DNA of 64,000 bases, taken from positions 392,501 to 456,500 of the forward strand of contig JACVVK020000164.1 of the NCBI GenBank assembly GCA_018292915.2, written 5' to 3'. This document shows positions 1 through 11,928 of the stretch, one piece after another. The notes beneath the pieces are model-generated. The model was given only the letters and a program-made list of their open reading frames with translations. It was not told where the DNA came from and searched no databases. Position numbers and translations under genes: made by a program. The DNA comes from Batillaria attramentaria (Eukaryota; Mollusca; Gastropoda; Batillariidae). Position 1 is the stretch's first letter. Every line of letters begins with the position of its first letter.

Positions 1-145
1 TTGGTTAATTCCATTAAATTTTTGGAAATCACCGGTACACTCTTTAATTAAATGGAATTGTTTTTCAGTCCTTTGACTTGAAACCATAGATTGTGTCCTT
101 TTCTAAAAGACTGACAGTCATAGCTAGAGTGTGTGAATGAACATG

Positions 146-384
146 TAAACTAGTGTCCAAAAGAAACGATACCAAACTGTTGTCAGAATGTTTTTGTGCA
201 AAGTGAATCCCCGAGGCATAAAAACATAGGGGTACGTATCCCACGTCCCAAATACAGCGTCTGCGCTCGGAAATACCGGAAACATTTGCTAATGAAATAT
301 ACCACTCTGAAATTTCTGTATTGTTCTGCTTTTATTGTATGTCCTTGCCAACCCTTGGTATCGTTTCTTTTGGACACTAGTTTA
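146..384. mobile_element. TA-flanked MITE with ~30-bp perfect terminal inverted repeats
   Basis: Positions 146-175 and 355-384 are exact reverse complements of each other (core AACTAGTGTCCAAAAGAAAC) and both ends start with TA. The internal ~180 bp has no ORF of note. Size, TA ends and TIRs fit a Tc1/mariner-type MITE. Confidence 0.65.
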
Positions 385-2423
385 TGTTCTGACTTTTGCG
401 AACGTATATTTCTAATATTAGAACATTTCTAATTTTCTTTAACAGATGATGATGATGATGAAACTTTATTTATCAACGGTAAAAGTTTTGACAGAAATTC
501 GCCAGTTTGCAAACTTGCCGTTGCTAATACTACAGAGACTATCTACTAAGGAAAAAAAGGGAGCAAGATATAAAAGGTATTATGCACTAAACTACAAGAA
601 ACAAAACCATAGAGAAAATTCGTCCATCAGGTCAAAACGCATTCACACACACGTGCGACCTTCGTAAACACAGATCACTGATACAATACTGAAGTGATGC
701 AAAATAGAAAATCAAAATAACAGGTTGCCGCGTAACGTACGTTACGTGCGATCCATCAGGTACTGTTTGAGTGCACGCTTAAACGTAGAAGTAGATATAT
801 TTAGTTTCAGGTGTGGAGGGAGAGAATTCCATTGTAATGTTCCAGCGAAGGAAAGAGTTACACTGAGCACGCCAAGTCGAGTGTCTCATCAGTCACACAG
901 TACTCCTAGATGTTTGCATGCAAGTTACGACCAACTGGTGAATGCGTGCTGTTCAGTTTGCGTTAGTACCGTTAGTACACCAGTTCCTTCTCAAGCTGTA
1001 CATGTGCTTGTGCTGACACTGAAAACGTGGGTGTAAAATTAGATATGGGTCAATGTCAGGACATTCATTTTACTTCCTGTTTTGTCCCTGGAGAGGCTAT
1101 GACACAGCCTCCGAAAACATCTCCAGCTCTACGCAGGCTCAGTCAGTCAATTCACATTTTTGTCCCCGGGGGAAGGAGGGCAGGGCCTGTGTGTGTGTAC
1201 GTGTTACTGTGTGTGTATACATTGTGTGTGTGTGTGTGGGGGGGGGGGGGGGGCTCTTTCTAGAACACCCAAAGTACAGAAAAAATGCTTAGTATTTTTG
1301 CGTATTTCTGCGTATCCCCCCCCCCCCTCCCTACACACACACACACACACACACACACACTGACACACACACACACACACTGACTCACACACACACACAC
1401 TGACACACACACACTATGTCGCGCCCCGAACACCCTTCCCCACCTCGGCCACCCGCCCTTTATTAGTACAGACTCGGACGGACAAACGCACACGTGCGTA
1501 ACAGAATCGGTTCAGTCCACTCCATGTTCGCATTGCAAGTTACAAACTGACACCACACAGGTGAAAAGGCCAGCAGCAGGAGGCTCCTAACTGCCAAGAC
1601 GTACACTGATACAGTAACTACTTCCTGCTTCCTTGATTCAGATTCACTGTAGAGCAGCCGCCATCAAACACTTCGGTAACTCTATACCCGGGCGCTCAGA
1701 ATGCTTTTAGTCCTCCCCCCTCCCCCCCCCCCCCCCCCCCCGCCATTCCCTAGGCCCCCTTTTTCCCGTTTCTACCCACTACCCATACTACCTACAGTGT
1801 TTTGTCAAGGACTGAGTCGAAAACAGATCCCCAGGTACGTGTTGCTGTTTTTGGAATGCTCTTTTGTCACTGGGGTAGTCCCAACTCAGTCCAAAGCTAG
1901 CGTAGAACTAGAAGACCAGTGTACGTGTCTTGTTTGGTCCTAGCGTTTAGTGAAAAGCCCCTTGGTGCGTCTCTTACTAGGTAGTGTTGGAATTTCCTCC
2001 CCGGTTGTCAGTGAATGTTCTATGACACTTCTACTGTTAACCAGAATATGTATTAGTAATGTCTCCCACAAGTCAACTTGGATTTCTCAAAACGCCAAGG
2101 CCTTCTCAGTTTGAAAGGCTGTTTTCTTACCTTACCCCAATTCAGTCGTACCCAGGAAGTAAGTTTAGGCAAGAGCATATTCTCCTGCCCAAGTAAGACA
2201 AGTATAGGATTAGAACTTAGAAGATTTAAACTTTGGGTAAACCATTGTTTGTTCAAAAGCTTAAAAATAAAGAAGAGAATTGAGTCGTATCTCACACTAC
2301 TTAAAAAGCTAAAAAAAAAAAAAAAAAAGTGGTGGGATGAGACCTGAGCAGAAGTACATGTAATCAGTCATCATGGAAAGTATGGTATTTTGAAATTAAT
2401 GAAAATGATATTGTCAGTAACGT
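385..2423. other. Upstream non-coding DNA with microsatellites
   Basis: It contains (ATG)n at 445-460 (possibly a retroelement tail in reverse), mixed (GT)n/(CA)n and G/C homopolymer tracts at 1188-1415 and 1718-1741, and an A-run at 2312-2328. No gene was seen. Confidence 0.5.
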
Positions 2424-2897
2424 TTAACCTTCCGGCTACGTCGCTAAAAAACTTCTTAGTCCTACATCGTGTGAAACAACTTACCCATGGTTTTTAAATA
2501 GGTAATTTTCGACTTATTCCTAGTCCTACGTCGTGGGAAACAAATTACCCATGGTTTTTATATAGGCAGATTGCAGCTTATTCCTAGTCCTACATCGTGG
2601 GAAACAAATTACCCATGGTTTTTAGAAAGGTAAATTTCAACTTATTTCTAGTCCTACGTCGTGGGAAACAAATTACCCATGGTTTTTATATAGGCAATTC
2701 ACAACTTATTCTTATTTATTGTTTAATTACTCTGCTAATTACAAGTTAAACAACACAATTTTTGGCATGAACATAGTCAAACCATTTATTGACAAAGTCA
2801 TGAAATTTCAAAGGTGTGACCTAAATATTGACCGAGATACGTTCATCTAAAGCAATGTGTGTGCAACTTTTTACCCACGACGTAGCCGGAAGGTTAA
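2424..2897. mobile_element. TTAA-bounded MITE with internal ~60-bp tandem repeats
   Basis: TTAA at 2424-2427 and 2894-2897 flanks a 16-bp perfect inverted repeat, CCTTCCGGCTACGTCG. TTAA target sites and CCYT ends are typical of piggyBac-type elements. Inside, four ~60-bp units containing CCTACGTCGTGGGAAAC repeat from about 2450 to 2700. Confidence 0.75.
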
Positions 2898-2945
2898 TAG
2901 AACACATGTGCTGTATGCAAAAGGGATGACACCAACAGTTACCTG

Positions 2946-3126
2946 GGGAGCCGGGGTGGCAGCCGAATGGTAGAGCGGCGTTGGACTTCTAATGCTTGGG
3001 TTGTGAGTTCGTATCCCGGCTGGGGCCAAATATTTGTGCTGGCTTTTTCATCGTTTCCCGGTCTTTGATATCACGCGTACGTACGTGGTAGAAAACATGT
3101 GACGTTACACCCCCAGACACCCACCC
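2946..3126 (+). repeat. SINE-A copy 1 (tRNA-derived)
   Basis: The tRNA-like head has box A (CCGAATGGTAGAGCG) and a box B-like GAGTTCGTATCCC. The body ends in the CACCCACCC-type tail. The duplicated flank AACAGTTACCTG (2934-2945) recurs at 3127-3138 with one mismatch. Confidence 0.8.
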
Positions 3127-3464
3127 AACTGTTACCTGTTCTTAAAACTGAGTTATCACCACGTATAAATCACAGTACGGTCACGTTGGCCTTCGATGGA
3201 AAGGTTAGATAGTGTTAAGGTGAGGTGGACCCGTAAACGGCTGCCATTCTAGATTGAGGAAGCAGTGAGACTTCCCATAGATGCGTGCGCCTACACGTAT
3301 TATTGTGCGTGGACTTGAAAGACTTCACACCTTTACAGATTCTCTTGTCAGTGGACCATTAATGCGCATCTACGCACATGACTGCTGGCACTAAGCGCTC
3401 GTCATGCGTATCCAATTGTGTCATGTGACTGAACTGAGTCGAGCCGGCATCGTGACTGCTGACA

Positions 3465-4260
3465 TTTTAAAATAGATAGGGAATTGTTCTCTTGGCAGTG
3501 GCATATTACAGGGTATATATTCACTCGTGAACGCCCATGCATGAAAGATAGGTGTATTATATCAGAGATTCTGTTGGATTGTTGACTGATAGGCAATGAA
3601 TGTTCGCGTCGCTGTGCTTGCAAAGACATTTTGAAAACAGACCGGGAATTGTTCACTTTGACAGTGGTACATGTCTATCACTGACAGGGTATACTCACTT
3701 GTAAACGTCTGTGCGGTGAAGTGAAAGGTCTATGCACATCAGAGAACTGCTGGCTTGACTGATCAGTTGATATCTCTGTCAGAAGTTCTTGTCGAGTGTA
3801 GCCAGCGGTTGTTAACAACGCTGCGTTTGTAAAGACATTGTTAAAATAGACTAGAATCGGGAATTGTTCTCTTGACAGTGGTTTACAGTGTATTACAGGG
3901 TACTTCTTTGTAAACGCCTATGGAGTGGAAACTGACAGATAACAAGCAAAGATCATTTCTAGTGGATTGTTGAAGTTTTCAATTTTTTTTTCCTTTAACT
4001 GAAGCATATGTTTGCTTTGCTGCGCGGCTTGTAGTTCCGACAAACATTTTAAACTAGATCGGGTATTTTTCACTTGCACAGTGAGATACTACACGGTATG
4101 TACTCACTTGTAAACGCCTGTGCAGTGGAAGACACACGAGAGATCATTTCTGTTGGACTGATATCCCCATGCAGTGAAAGATACACATCGGAGATCATTT
4201 CAGTTCAGTTTTTGTTGCCTGTAGGCAACGAACGTTTGGCGTTGCTGCGCTTGTAAATTA
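3465..4260. repeat. Four degenerate ~170-205-bp tandem units
   Basis: Each unit opens with a GGGAATTGTTC(T/A)CTTTGACAGTGG-like block and includes CTCACTTGTAAACGCC and CAGAGATCATTTCTG. Unit starts are near 3470, 3636, 3840 and 4048. No ORF. Confidence 0.6.
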
Positions 4261-4574
4261 TAATAGCGGTTGCGACAGTGAGAGGTGTTTTATCATTATT
4301 AAGATTTATAACGTCAGCGTACCGTCGTCTTTACTTTGGGGCGGCAGTCAAAGCTTGAGCACCTAACGCAGCGGCTGGCGTACCTGCTTCTTCCTATCTC
4401 CTTCAGTAGTTTGATTCGCACGGGTCGGACAGCCCGCTGTCTCAGTACAACTGTGCTTCATCTCCTTGGTTGTCGGATGTTTCCTTATTGACTGCACTGG
4501 ATTTTGTACAACCCTGTTCAGACATCTGCTTCAGCAGAGGAAGGGGTTACCGAAAGAATTCATCATCCAGCAAG

Positions 4575-4705
4575 CTAGGATCTGTTGTTACGATGTTCCG
4601 GTCGTGAGTTCGAATCTTAGCTGGGAACCAAACGTTTGTGACGGCTTCTACCTCGTTGCCCTGTTTTCGATGTCACCCGTGTTTGGTGGAAAAGTGCGTT
4701 AAACC
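4575..4705 (+). repeat. SINE-A, diverged partial copy
   Basis: It retains GGTCGTGAGTTCGAATC and the GGTGGAAAAG-X5-TTAAAC 3' module, but the head is degraded. Confidence 0.5.
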
Positions 4706-5289
4706 AGCAAGTAATCAACCGCCAACTTTTCTGTACAATGCCAAGTGTTTGCGTGGAATTGGAATTGACACAAAGTTACATTGTCGTGGTTTCAACCGCA
4801 TCAGAATCATCACATCTGGATTCTTAAATTCAAAAAAGAGTGTTCTCAACACATAGATACATGTGCATTTGTCAGTGAACAGCCTTACCCCGTATGTTTT
4901 GTGACAGTGAAAGCATTACTCAAAAGATATGAAAACGACACAGCATCAGAAAACGAAACTATGTTCTCACTTCCCAGGTTGCATTCTCTGTCCATCTTCC
5001 TACTGACAAGACAATACAGCAAATAGTATTGAGCCTCTTACCAGTGCAGTACTTACATCGTCGTCAGGAGTGTGTTTGTTCAATAAAAATTGAACAATAA
5101 AAATTGTTGGCAACTGAAAGTGCATGAAATACATTGCTGCACAAGAGTGTATAGGTGTGAAAATAAAATTCTGCACAACTGAAACAGTGCAGAAAAACAT
5201 CAGTGCAAAGTGCGATATCATATTAAAGCTTCATACAACTGAAACAGTGTGGGATAAACAAGAGTTTTGTTGTATCTAGTGTACTGATA

Positions 5290-5540
5290 AACCACAACAG
5301 TGCATAGCACACGTTCGTTGTTCGTGGATTATTCAATGTACATACATGTACTGACGGAACATGACAGTGCATAACACACTTTTTGTTGTTCGTGGATTAC
5401 CCACCGTACTGTTTAAACACAACAGTGCATAGCGCACATTTTGTTCGTGGATTATTCAGTGCCTTGATAAAACACAACAGTGCATAGCAGACATTTTGTT
5501 GTGTTTGACTGTGGATTGTTCATCGTGCTGATAGTGATAG
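5290..5540. repeat. Short tandem array just upstream of chimaerin start
   Basis: Four units of about 55-67 bp share ACAGTGCATAGCACAC and TTGTTCGTGGATTATTCA; ACAGTGCATA occurs at 5297, 5364, 5422 and 5477. They lie within 300 bp of the ATG, so they may be in the 5'UTR or promoter. Confidence 0.6.
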
Positions 5541-5580
5541 GACTTTTAGGAGCCTTGCAAATTGTGAGAGGTCGATAGTC

Positions 5581-5731
5581 ATGACATCCAGCAGAGCGAA
5601 CGATCTAGGGAGATCCCGTGGAAATGGCAGTGGTGATGGGAGGGGACCACGGTCTCCTGGTAATGACTATTACACTGTTCTGCTTGCAGATGAACGGGAA
5701 GCACAGCCTCTGACGCCATGGAACACCTATT
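5581..5731 (+). CDS. CHN: Chimaerin exon 1 (N-terminus, residues 1-50)
   Basis: The ATG at 5581 opens a Gly/Arg/Ser-rich N-terminus ending TPWNTY, which aligns with the PxWKSY end of the vertebrate first exon. The donor GTGAGT is at 5732, phase 1. The start is the first ATG of this reading frame, but an upstream non-coding exon cannot be excluded. Confidence 0.85.
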
Positions 5732-5750
5732 GTGAGTGTAGTCATGATTG

Positions 5751-5811
<61 letters not shown>

Positions 5812-5909
5812 TTCTTGTCCGTGTGTGTGTGTGTGTGTGTTCATGTGTGTGTGTTTGTTCTTGTCCGTGTGTGTGTGTGTGTGTGTTCATGTGTGTGTGT
5901 TTGTTCTTG

Positions 5910-5945
<36 letters not shown>

Positions 5946-5967
5946 CATGTGTGTGTGTTTGTTCTTG

Positions 5968-6009
<42 letters not shown>

Positions 6010-6079
6010 CATGTGTGTGTGTTTGTTCTTGTCCGTGTGTGTGTGTGTGTGTGTGTTCATGTGTGTGTGTTTGTTCTTG

Positions 6080-6135
<56 letters not shown>

Positions 6136-6157
6136 CATGTGTGTGTGTTTGTTCTTG

Positions 6158-6199
<42 letters not shown>

Positions 6200-8559
6200 C
6201 ATGTGTGTGTGTTTGTTCTTGTCCGTGTGTGCGTGTGTGTGTGTGTGTTCATGTGTGTGTGTTTGTTCTTGTCCGTGTGTGCGTGTGTGTGTGTGTGTTC
6301 ATGTGTGTGTGTTTGTTCTTGTCCGTGTGTGCGTGTGTGTGTGTGTGTGTGTGTTCATGTGTGTGTGTTTGTTCTTGTCCGTGTGTGTGTGTGCGCGCAC
6401 GCGCGCGTGAATGTGTGTGCGCGCATGTGTGTGTGTGCCTGTGTGTGTGCATGCGTGTGTGTGTCCTTGTCTGTGTGTGTGTCTTGGTCTGTTTTTGTGT
6501 CCTTGTCTGTGTGTGTGTGTGTGTCTGTGTGTGTGTGTGTGTGCGCGCGCGCGCAGCACTATTTCAGTGAATAGATTTAGTTAACAGATATGTATGTAAA
6601 CTCATAAAGTGTGTTTTTATTCTACTTCAGGTTTATTCTTTCTTTTCCTTTCCTCCCAGCCCTACATCTCACAAATTCTCTTCAGAGAAAGGTTGGCAGA
6701 GCTTAAATTACGTGTCTGTCTTTATAATAGAACGTTTGTTTAGTGTTTGCTTGTTTTCCAGTGTACCGATTGCAGCAAGAGGCACCAAAACCATTCTGCA
6801 TTGCCTGTCAAAGAGAGGTATGTTACAGAATTTATATGGTATGTATATCAGGTCAGAACCCCCCACCCCCACCCCCATCCCCTAAACACACACACACACA
6901 CACACACACATACACCTCTTCCCATCGCCTCCTTAGCTTAATTTATAGTTGGTGATAAATTCAGTTTGCTTGTTTGGTTTTGTTTGTGGGGGGGGGGGGG
7001 GGGGGAATGAAAGAATGGGTAAGTTCATTTGCACCAGGTAAGTATGAATGCCCAAGCCTGAGTTACCTGGTTGTAAACTTGGTTTAAAAAAAAAAATCAC
7101 GTAACCCTTTTGGTGCATGTTTTCATACTGACAGGCGGGAACAGTGGGCACATGACTAGGAAAATAATGCTTTAGGGGGTGAAACGCAAGACCCATGCTG
7201 TCTGGCACAGGTTAAGCAGACAGTTACCTGTTTGTACTTGTTGTAGGACACTTTTATGCACTAAACATTCCACAAGCTTTGAATGAGGAAGTAAACTTGG
7301 AGCATAAACGTCTCTGCAAACATTGAATTAACTTGGGTAAATATGTTTTCAGAAAGGAGTCGCGGCTGTTTGCTCGTGTTTAGAAAACAAAAGCGGGTAT
7401 GAGTGTCCCGTTTAAAGTCTGTATGTTCGTAGTGAGTTATGAGGGGGAAAAACTGCCACTTCAGATGCAGGTTCAGATCCCTGGCTGGCAGGAATTTCGT
7501 AAGATTTTTCCCCTGCCAAATTGAGCCTGGTTCGTGGGCAGACTGGTTTACGGTGCCTGTCTTGCCCTCGTGTCCACTTGGGCACGCAGTATCAAGTGTG
7601 TATGTTAATGATCCCATTCCGTGCACGTCATTTTATAACAGGAGGGCCAGCAGAATGGAAAACAAGGACACATATGCATGCAGGGGCAAACAAAAAATAA
7701 GTGGCGCTGTATTAGGGTGGTGAGCTCGGGAGGGGGGGGGGGGGGCAGTCTGAATTTCCCTTTCCTCCGTAATGGGACGTACTACAGGTATTAGATGAAC
7801 CAATACAAATAAGACACTTGCAAGCTCTCAGACTTTGTAGGGTTGTATTTGCTAAGTTACTAGCCAGAATGCATCTCGTCTGATCAGTCATGCACACAGA
7901 GGGATATATATTTCGTTCATGTGACATCCACTTTGCATAAAATCTGAAGGTAAACAAAGATAAGAGGCATCATAGATAGTGTAGGGTGCTCATTGACTGA
8001 CACACTTAACAGCTTTTTGTACACTTAAGGAGTTGTTCAGCCTAAGGTGGGTCACTGTAACCCACGCAAAGTTGAGTAAGGATAGCAGGTCTTTATGTGA
8101 TTCCCTGGGCTACTGGTGTCATAAATCTACAGTCACAGTTCTGTCAGCCTGCAGTCCCAGGGTGATCAGGTGAATAGTTTTTTTTTTGTTTTGTTTTTTT
8201 TGTTTTTGTTTTTTGTTTGTTTGTTTTCAAGATGATTTGTACTTGAAGGTAATCATGTGACATTGAGTAAAGCTCTGTGAATAGACCTCGCTTATTGAAA
8301 TGAGTAGAACTTGGGATTTCTTTGTGGCTGATGTCATATGATCAGTCCTTTCGGTGTTTTTTTTTTGTTTTTTTAAAAGATGAAATCCTTTTTCTTTTCT
8401 TTTTTTAATGGAGCCAAATGGATACTTTCTGACAGAAAAGAATTACATTGGGTAATCTTACACTGTCATGTCTATCTCCTATTCCATGGAAACCACTCAC
8501 CCAAAACCTGTACAATTCCCTAAACGCACACACCCCCACCCATCCACCGACGCCCTTCC

Positions 8560-8590
<31 letters not shown>

Positions 8591-11500
8591 ACCCCTCCCC
8601 CCCCCCCCCCCCCCATCCTTCCCTCCCCCCCCCCTTCTCCCCAAGATATGGCAGAAAGAAAAGCTGTGGGTCTTGTGTTCAAAATGTACAAACTGTAGTA
8701 AGTGAGAATGCTGTGAAGTGGACAGCATTTCTGATGGAATTTGATTTGATGTGTGTTTCAGGTACCTGGCCATCCGGAATTTTACGGCAATGAGTGAGTA
8801 TCTTGACAGTACTTCTTCTTGTTGACTTGTACGTAGTTTTGTTTTTATTTTCTGTTTTATTCCAAGTTGTCAGTGTAACCATGTCGGCAATCACAAATAA
8901 GGCGGGATGGATTCCGATGGTACTCTCCCGCCTTCCTTTGTCTGCTTCACTCTGCACCTACGATCCTTCATGTACCCTCCGCTCATCCAGACAGAAGTTT
9001 CTCTAAATTCCTTAGAGAAATTTTGAAGTCTTTTGGGGAACACAGTTTCCAGTTTTCCACCCCATCAGTCTTGAACCTTGATGTACTTTCAAGAATTGTG
9101 CTGTATGAATGTGATGTGATTATTACAGTATATTATTATTATTATCATTATAACTATTATTATAATTATATTATTATTATTATTTGGGGTGAGTGGTGGT
9201 CTAATGGGTAGCACATCGGATTTAGCCGCTGTGCTACTGAACGGCCGTCACCAATGTCATGGCGATGAAGCGTGGGTTCGAGCCCAGGTCGAGCTTGTGA
9301 TATGTGATACCGGTTTTTCCTGGCTGCCGGGCTGCTCATCGGGAGTTTCTCTGTGGGTTATCGGGCTTTCCTCCCCCAGCAAAATTGTAAAAAATATAGA
9401 ATAGATATTGGGTGGCGCTGCACTGCAGCGACGTGCTTCCCCGGGGGAAGCAGCCTGAATTTCTCAAAAGGGATAATAAAGTAGTAAAAAAAAATAAAAA
9501 AGTTCTCTATAGACTTTATTAGCCTGTTTTCTTCATTCAGTGGGTGTAAACATAAATATGTCTGTGATCGTGTGCAGATTCCATGGCAACATTAGCCGAG
9601 CAGAGGCTGACAGCCTGCTTACCACCGACGGGTGTTACTTGGTCCGGAAGAGTGAACGGGCCCCGGACGCTTTCACGCTAGCCATCAGGTCGGATACTAG
9701 CTTCTTTCATTCCAGCTGCATTGCACCTTGCTCAACTTCACTGAGCACAGATTAATTTTTTTTGCAGCACTCATGCCCCATAACGTGCCATCAATCTTTA
9801 GTCGTTCAGTTTGTGCCTCTTGTAAGAATGAGAGTGGGATTTTAAGGCCGATGGCGATCCAACATTTTTAGATTTTACCGATGACTACTTTTGTTTAGGA
9901 AGCTTCGCATTGCACCCTGCTCAACTTCACTGAGCACAGATTAATTTTTTTTTGCAGCACTCATGCCCCATAACGTGCCATCAATCTTTAGTCGTTCAGT
10001 TTGTGCCTCTTGTAAGAATGAGAGTGGGATTTTAAGGCCGATGGCGATCCAACATTTTTAGATTTCACCGATGACTACTTTTGTTTAGGAAGCTTCGCAT
10101 TGCACCCTGCTCAACTTCACTGAGCACAGATTAATTTTTTTTTGCAGCACTCATGCCCCATAACGTGCCATCAATCTTTAGTCGTTCAGTTTGTGCCTCT
10201 TGTAAGAATGAGAGTGGGATTTTAAGGCCGATGGCGATCCAACATTTTTAGATTTCACCGATGACTACTTTTGTTTAGGAAGCTTCGCATTGCACCCTGC
10301 TCAACTTCACTGAGCACAGATTAATTTTTTTTGCAGCACTCATGCCCCATAACGTGCCATCAATCTTTAGTCGTTCAGTTTGTGCCTCTTGTAAGAATGA
10401 GAGTGGGATTTTAAGGCCGATGGCGATCCAACATTTTTAGATTTCACCGATGACTACTTTTGTTTAGGAAGCTTCGCATTGCACCCTGCTCAACTTCACT
10501 GAGCACAGATTAATTTTTTTTGCAGCACTCATGCCCCATAACGTGCCATCAATCTTTAGTCGTTCAGTTTGTGCCTCTTGTAAGAATGAGAGTGGGATTT
10601 TAAGGCCGATGGCGATCCAACATTTTTAGATTTCACCGATGACTACTTTTGTTTAGGAAGCTTCGCATTGCACCCTGCTCAACTTCACTGAGCACAGATT
10701 AATTTTTTTTTGCAGCACTCATGCCCCATAACGTGCCATCAATCTTTAGTCGTTCAGTTTGTGCCTCTTGTAAGAATGAGAGTGGGATTTTAAGGCCGAT
10801 GGCGATCCAACATTTTTAGATTTCACCGATGACTACTTTTGTTTAGGAAGCTTCCCTTATAGTCACCCGTGGGACAAAACACTGTGGCAGACGCTGTGTG
10901 TTTCAGCTTTTGTTTGCTCAGTGCAAGCCAGTGTGATGCTGTAACTGTGCATGATTATGTCTGCAAAGTACCTGTACACTGTACAATAGACGACTCCACT
11001 CTTGTCAATCAATAGGAGCGAGCTGCCAGAATTTAGCCAATCGTGTCCTTCGGCATAATGAGCACAACACATGGCATAATTTTTTGCCAGACACTACGAC
11101 GAGGGAAGCACATGTAGTTTGATTTGACTGAAACTTGGACAGAAAGCAGTAAGTCCATTGAGGTTGTTTGAGGAAAAAGACCGTTACGTCAATCTCTTTC
11201 AATTCAAACAAAGACATGCCAGGAACAACTTGTCCTTAAGGGCTAAAAGCCATAGGACGTAAAGCAAGCTAATGATGATTCAATTCAAATCACCCCTTTT
11301 CCCCATACAGTGACGTCACGGACATACTGTGTTTTGCCAATACATGGCAGAGTAAAGGGGCGGTGCTTTGGCCTCCTGGCGTGCTGAGTGGAGTCGTCTG
11401 TTGTCGAACCACCAAAACAGCTTCAAGTGATTTTTGAGCTTAGAAATGTCAGATGGTGTCAGTCAAATTACTTTATTGTCCCATAGGGGAAATTTCAGAC

Positions 11501-11876
11501 TGGGGAATTCTCAGTCATTTGGCGATTTTCAGCCAAATTTCCTATCCTTTCAGCCAAAAAAATCTAAGTTTCAACCAAAGAAAAGGAAAGGTGAAAAGGT
11601 TGCACACACAGTCACGTTGCATGATACACATAATGCTATATCAGTATATGGGACTTCAGGTTTGAAGGTTTGCATGTCAGTACCAAGGCAGTATAAATAA
11701 AACTTTTGGGTGCCAGTAGAGGCTACTAAATGTTTTTAAACATGCCAAAAATGTGTTTTCTTAGTAGTTCTCAGTAGTTCGCTACTGCTGCACCCCAGCC
11801 TACGTTTCAGTCTTTTTTTCCTTCAGTAATTCCCCAGCCTGAAATTTAAATGGAGCGTCAACAAATTCACAGGCAA

Positions 11877-11928
<52 letters not shown>

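Noticed and set aside
5581..6574. Long Cys-Val and His-Thr ORFs over the GT array
   Set aside because: They are translations of (GT)n/(CA)n in all frames; only the first 50 codons at 5581 are exon 1.
9718..10854. CRISPR array
   Set aside because: Directly abutting 190-bp units without spacers in an animal intron; a satellite.
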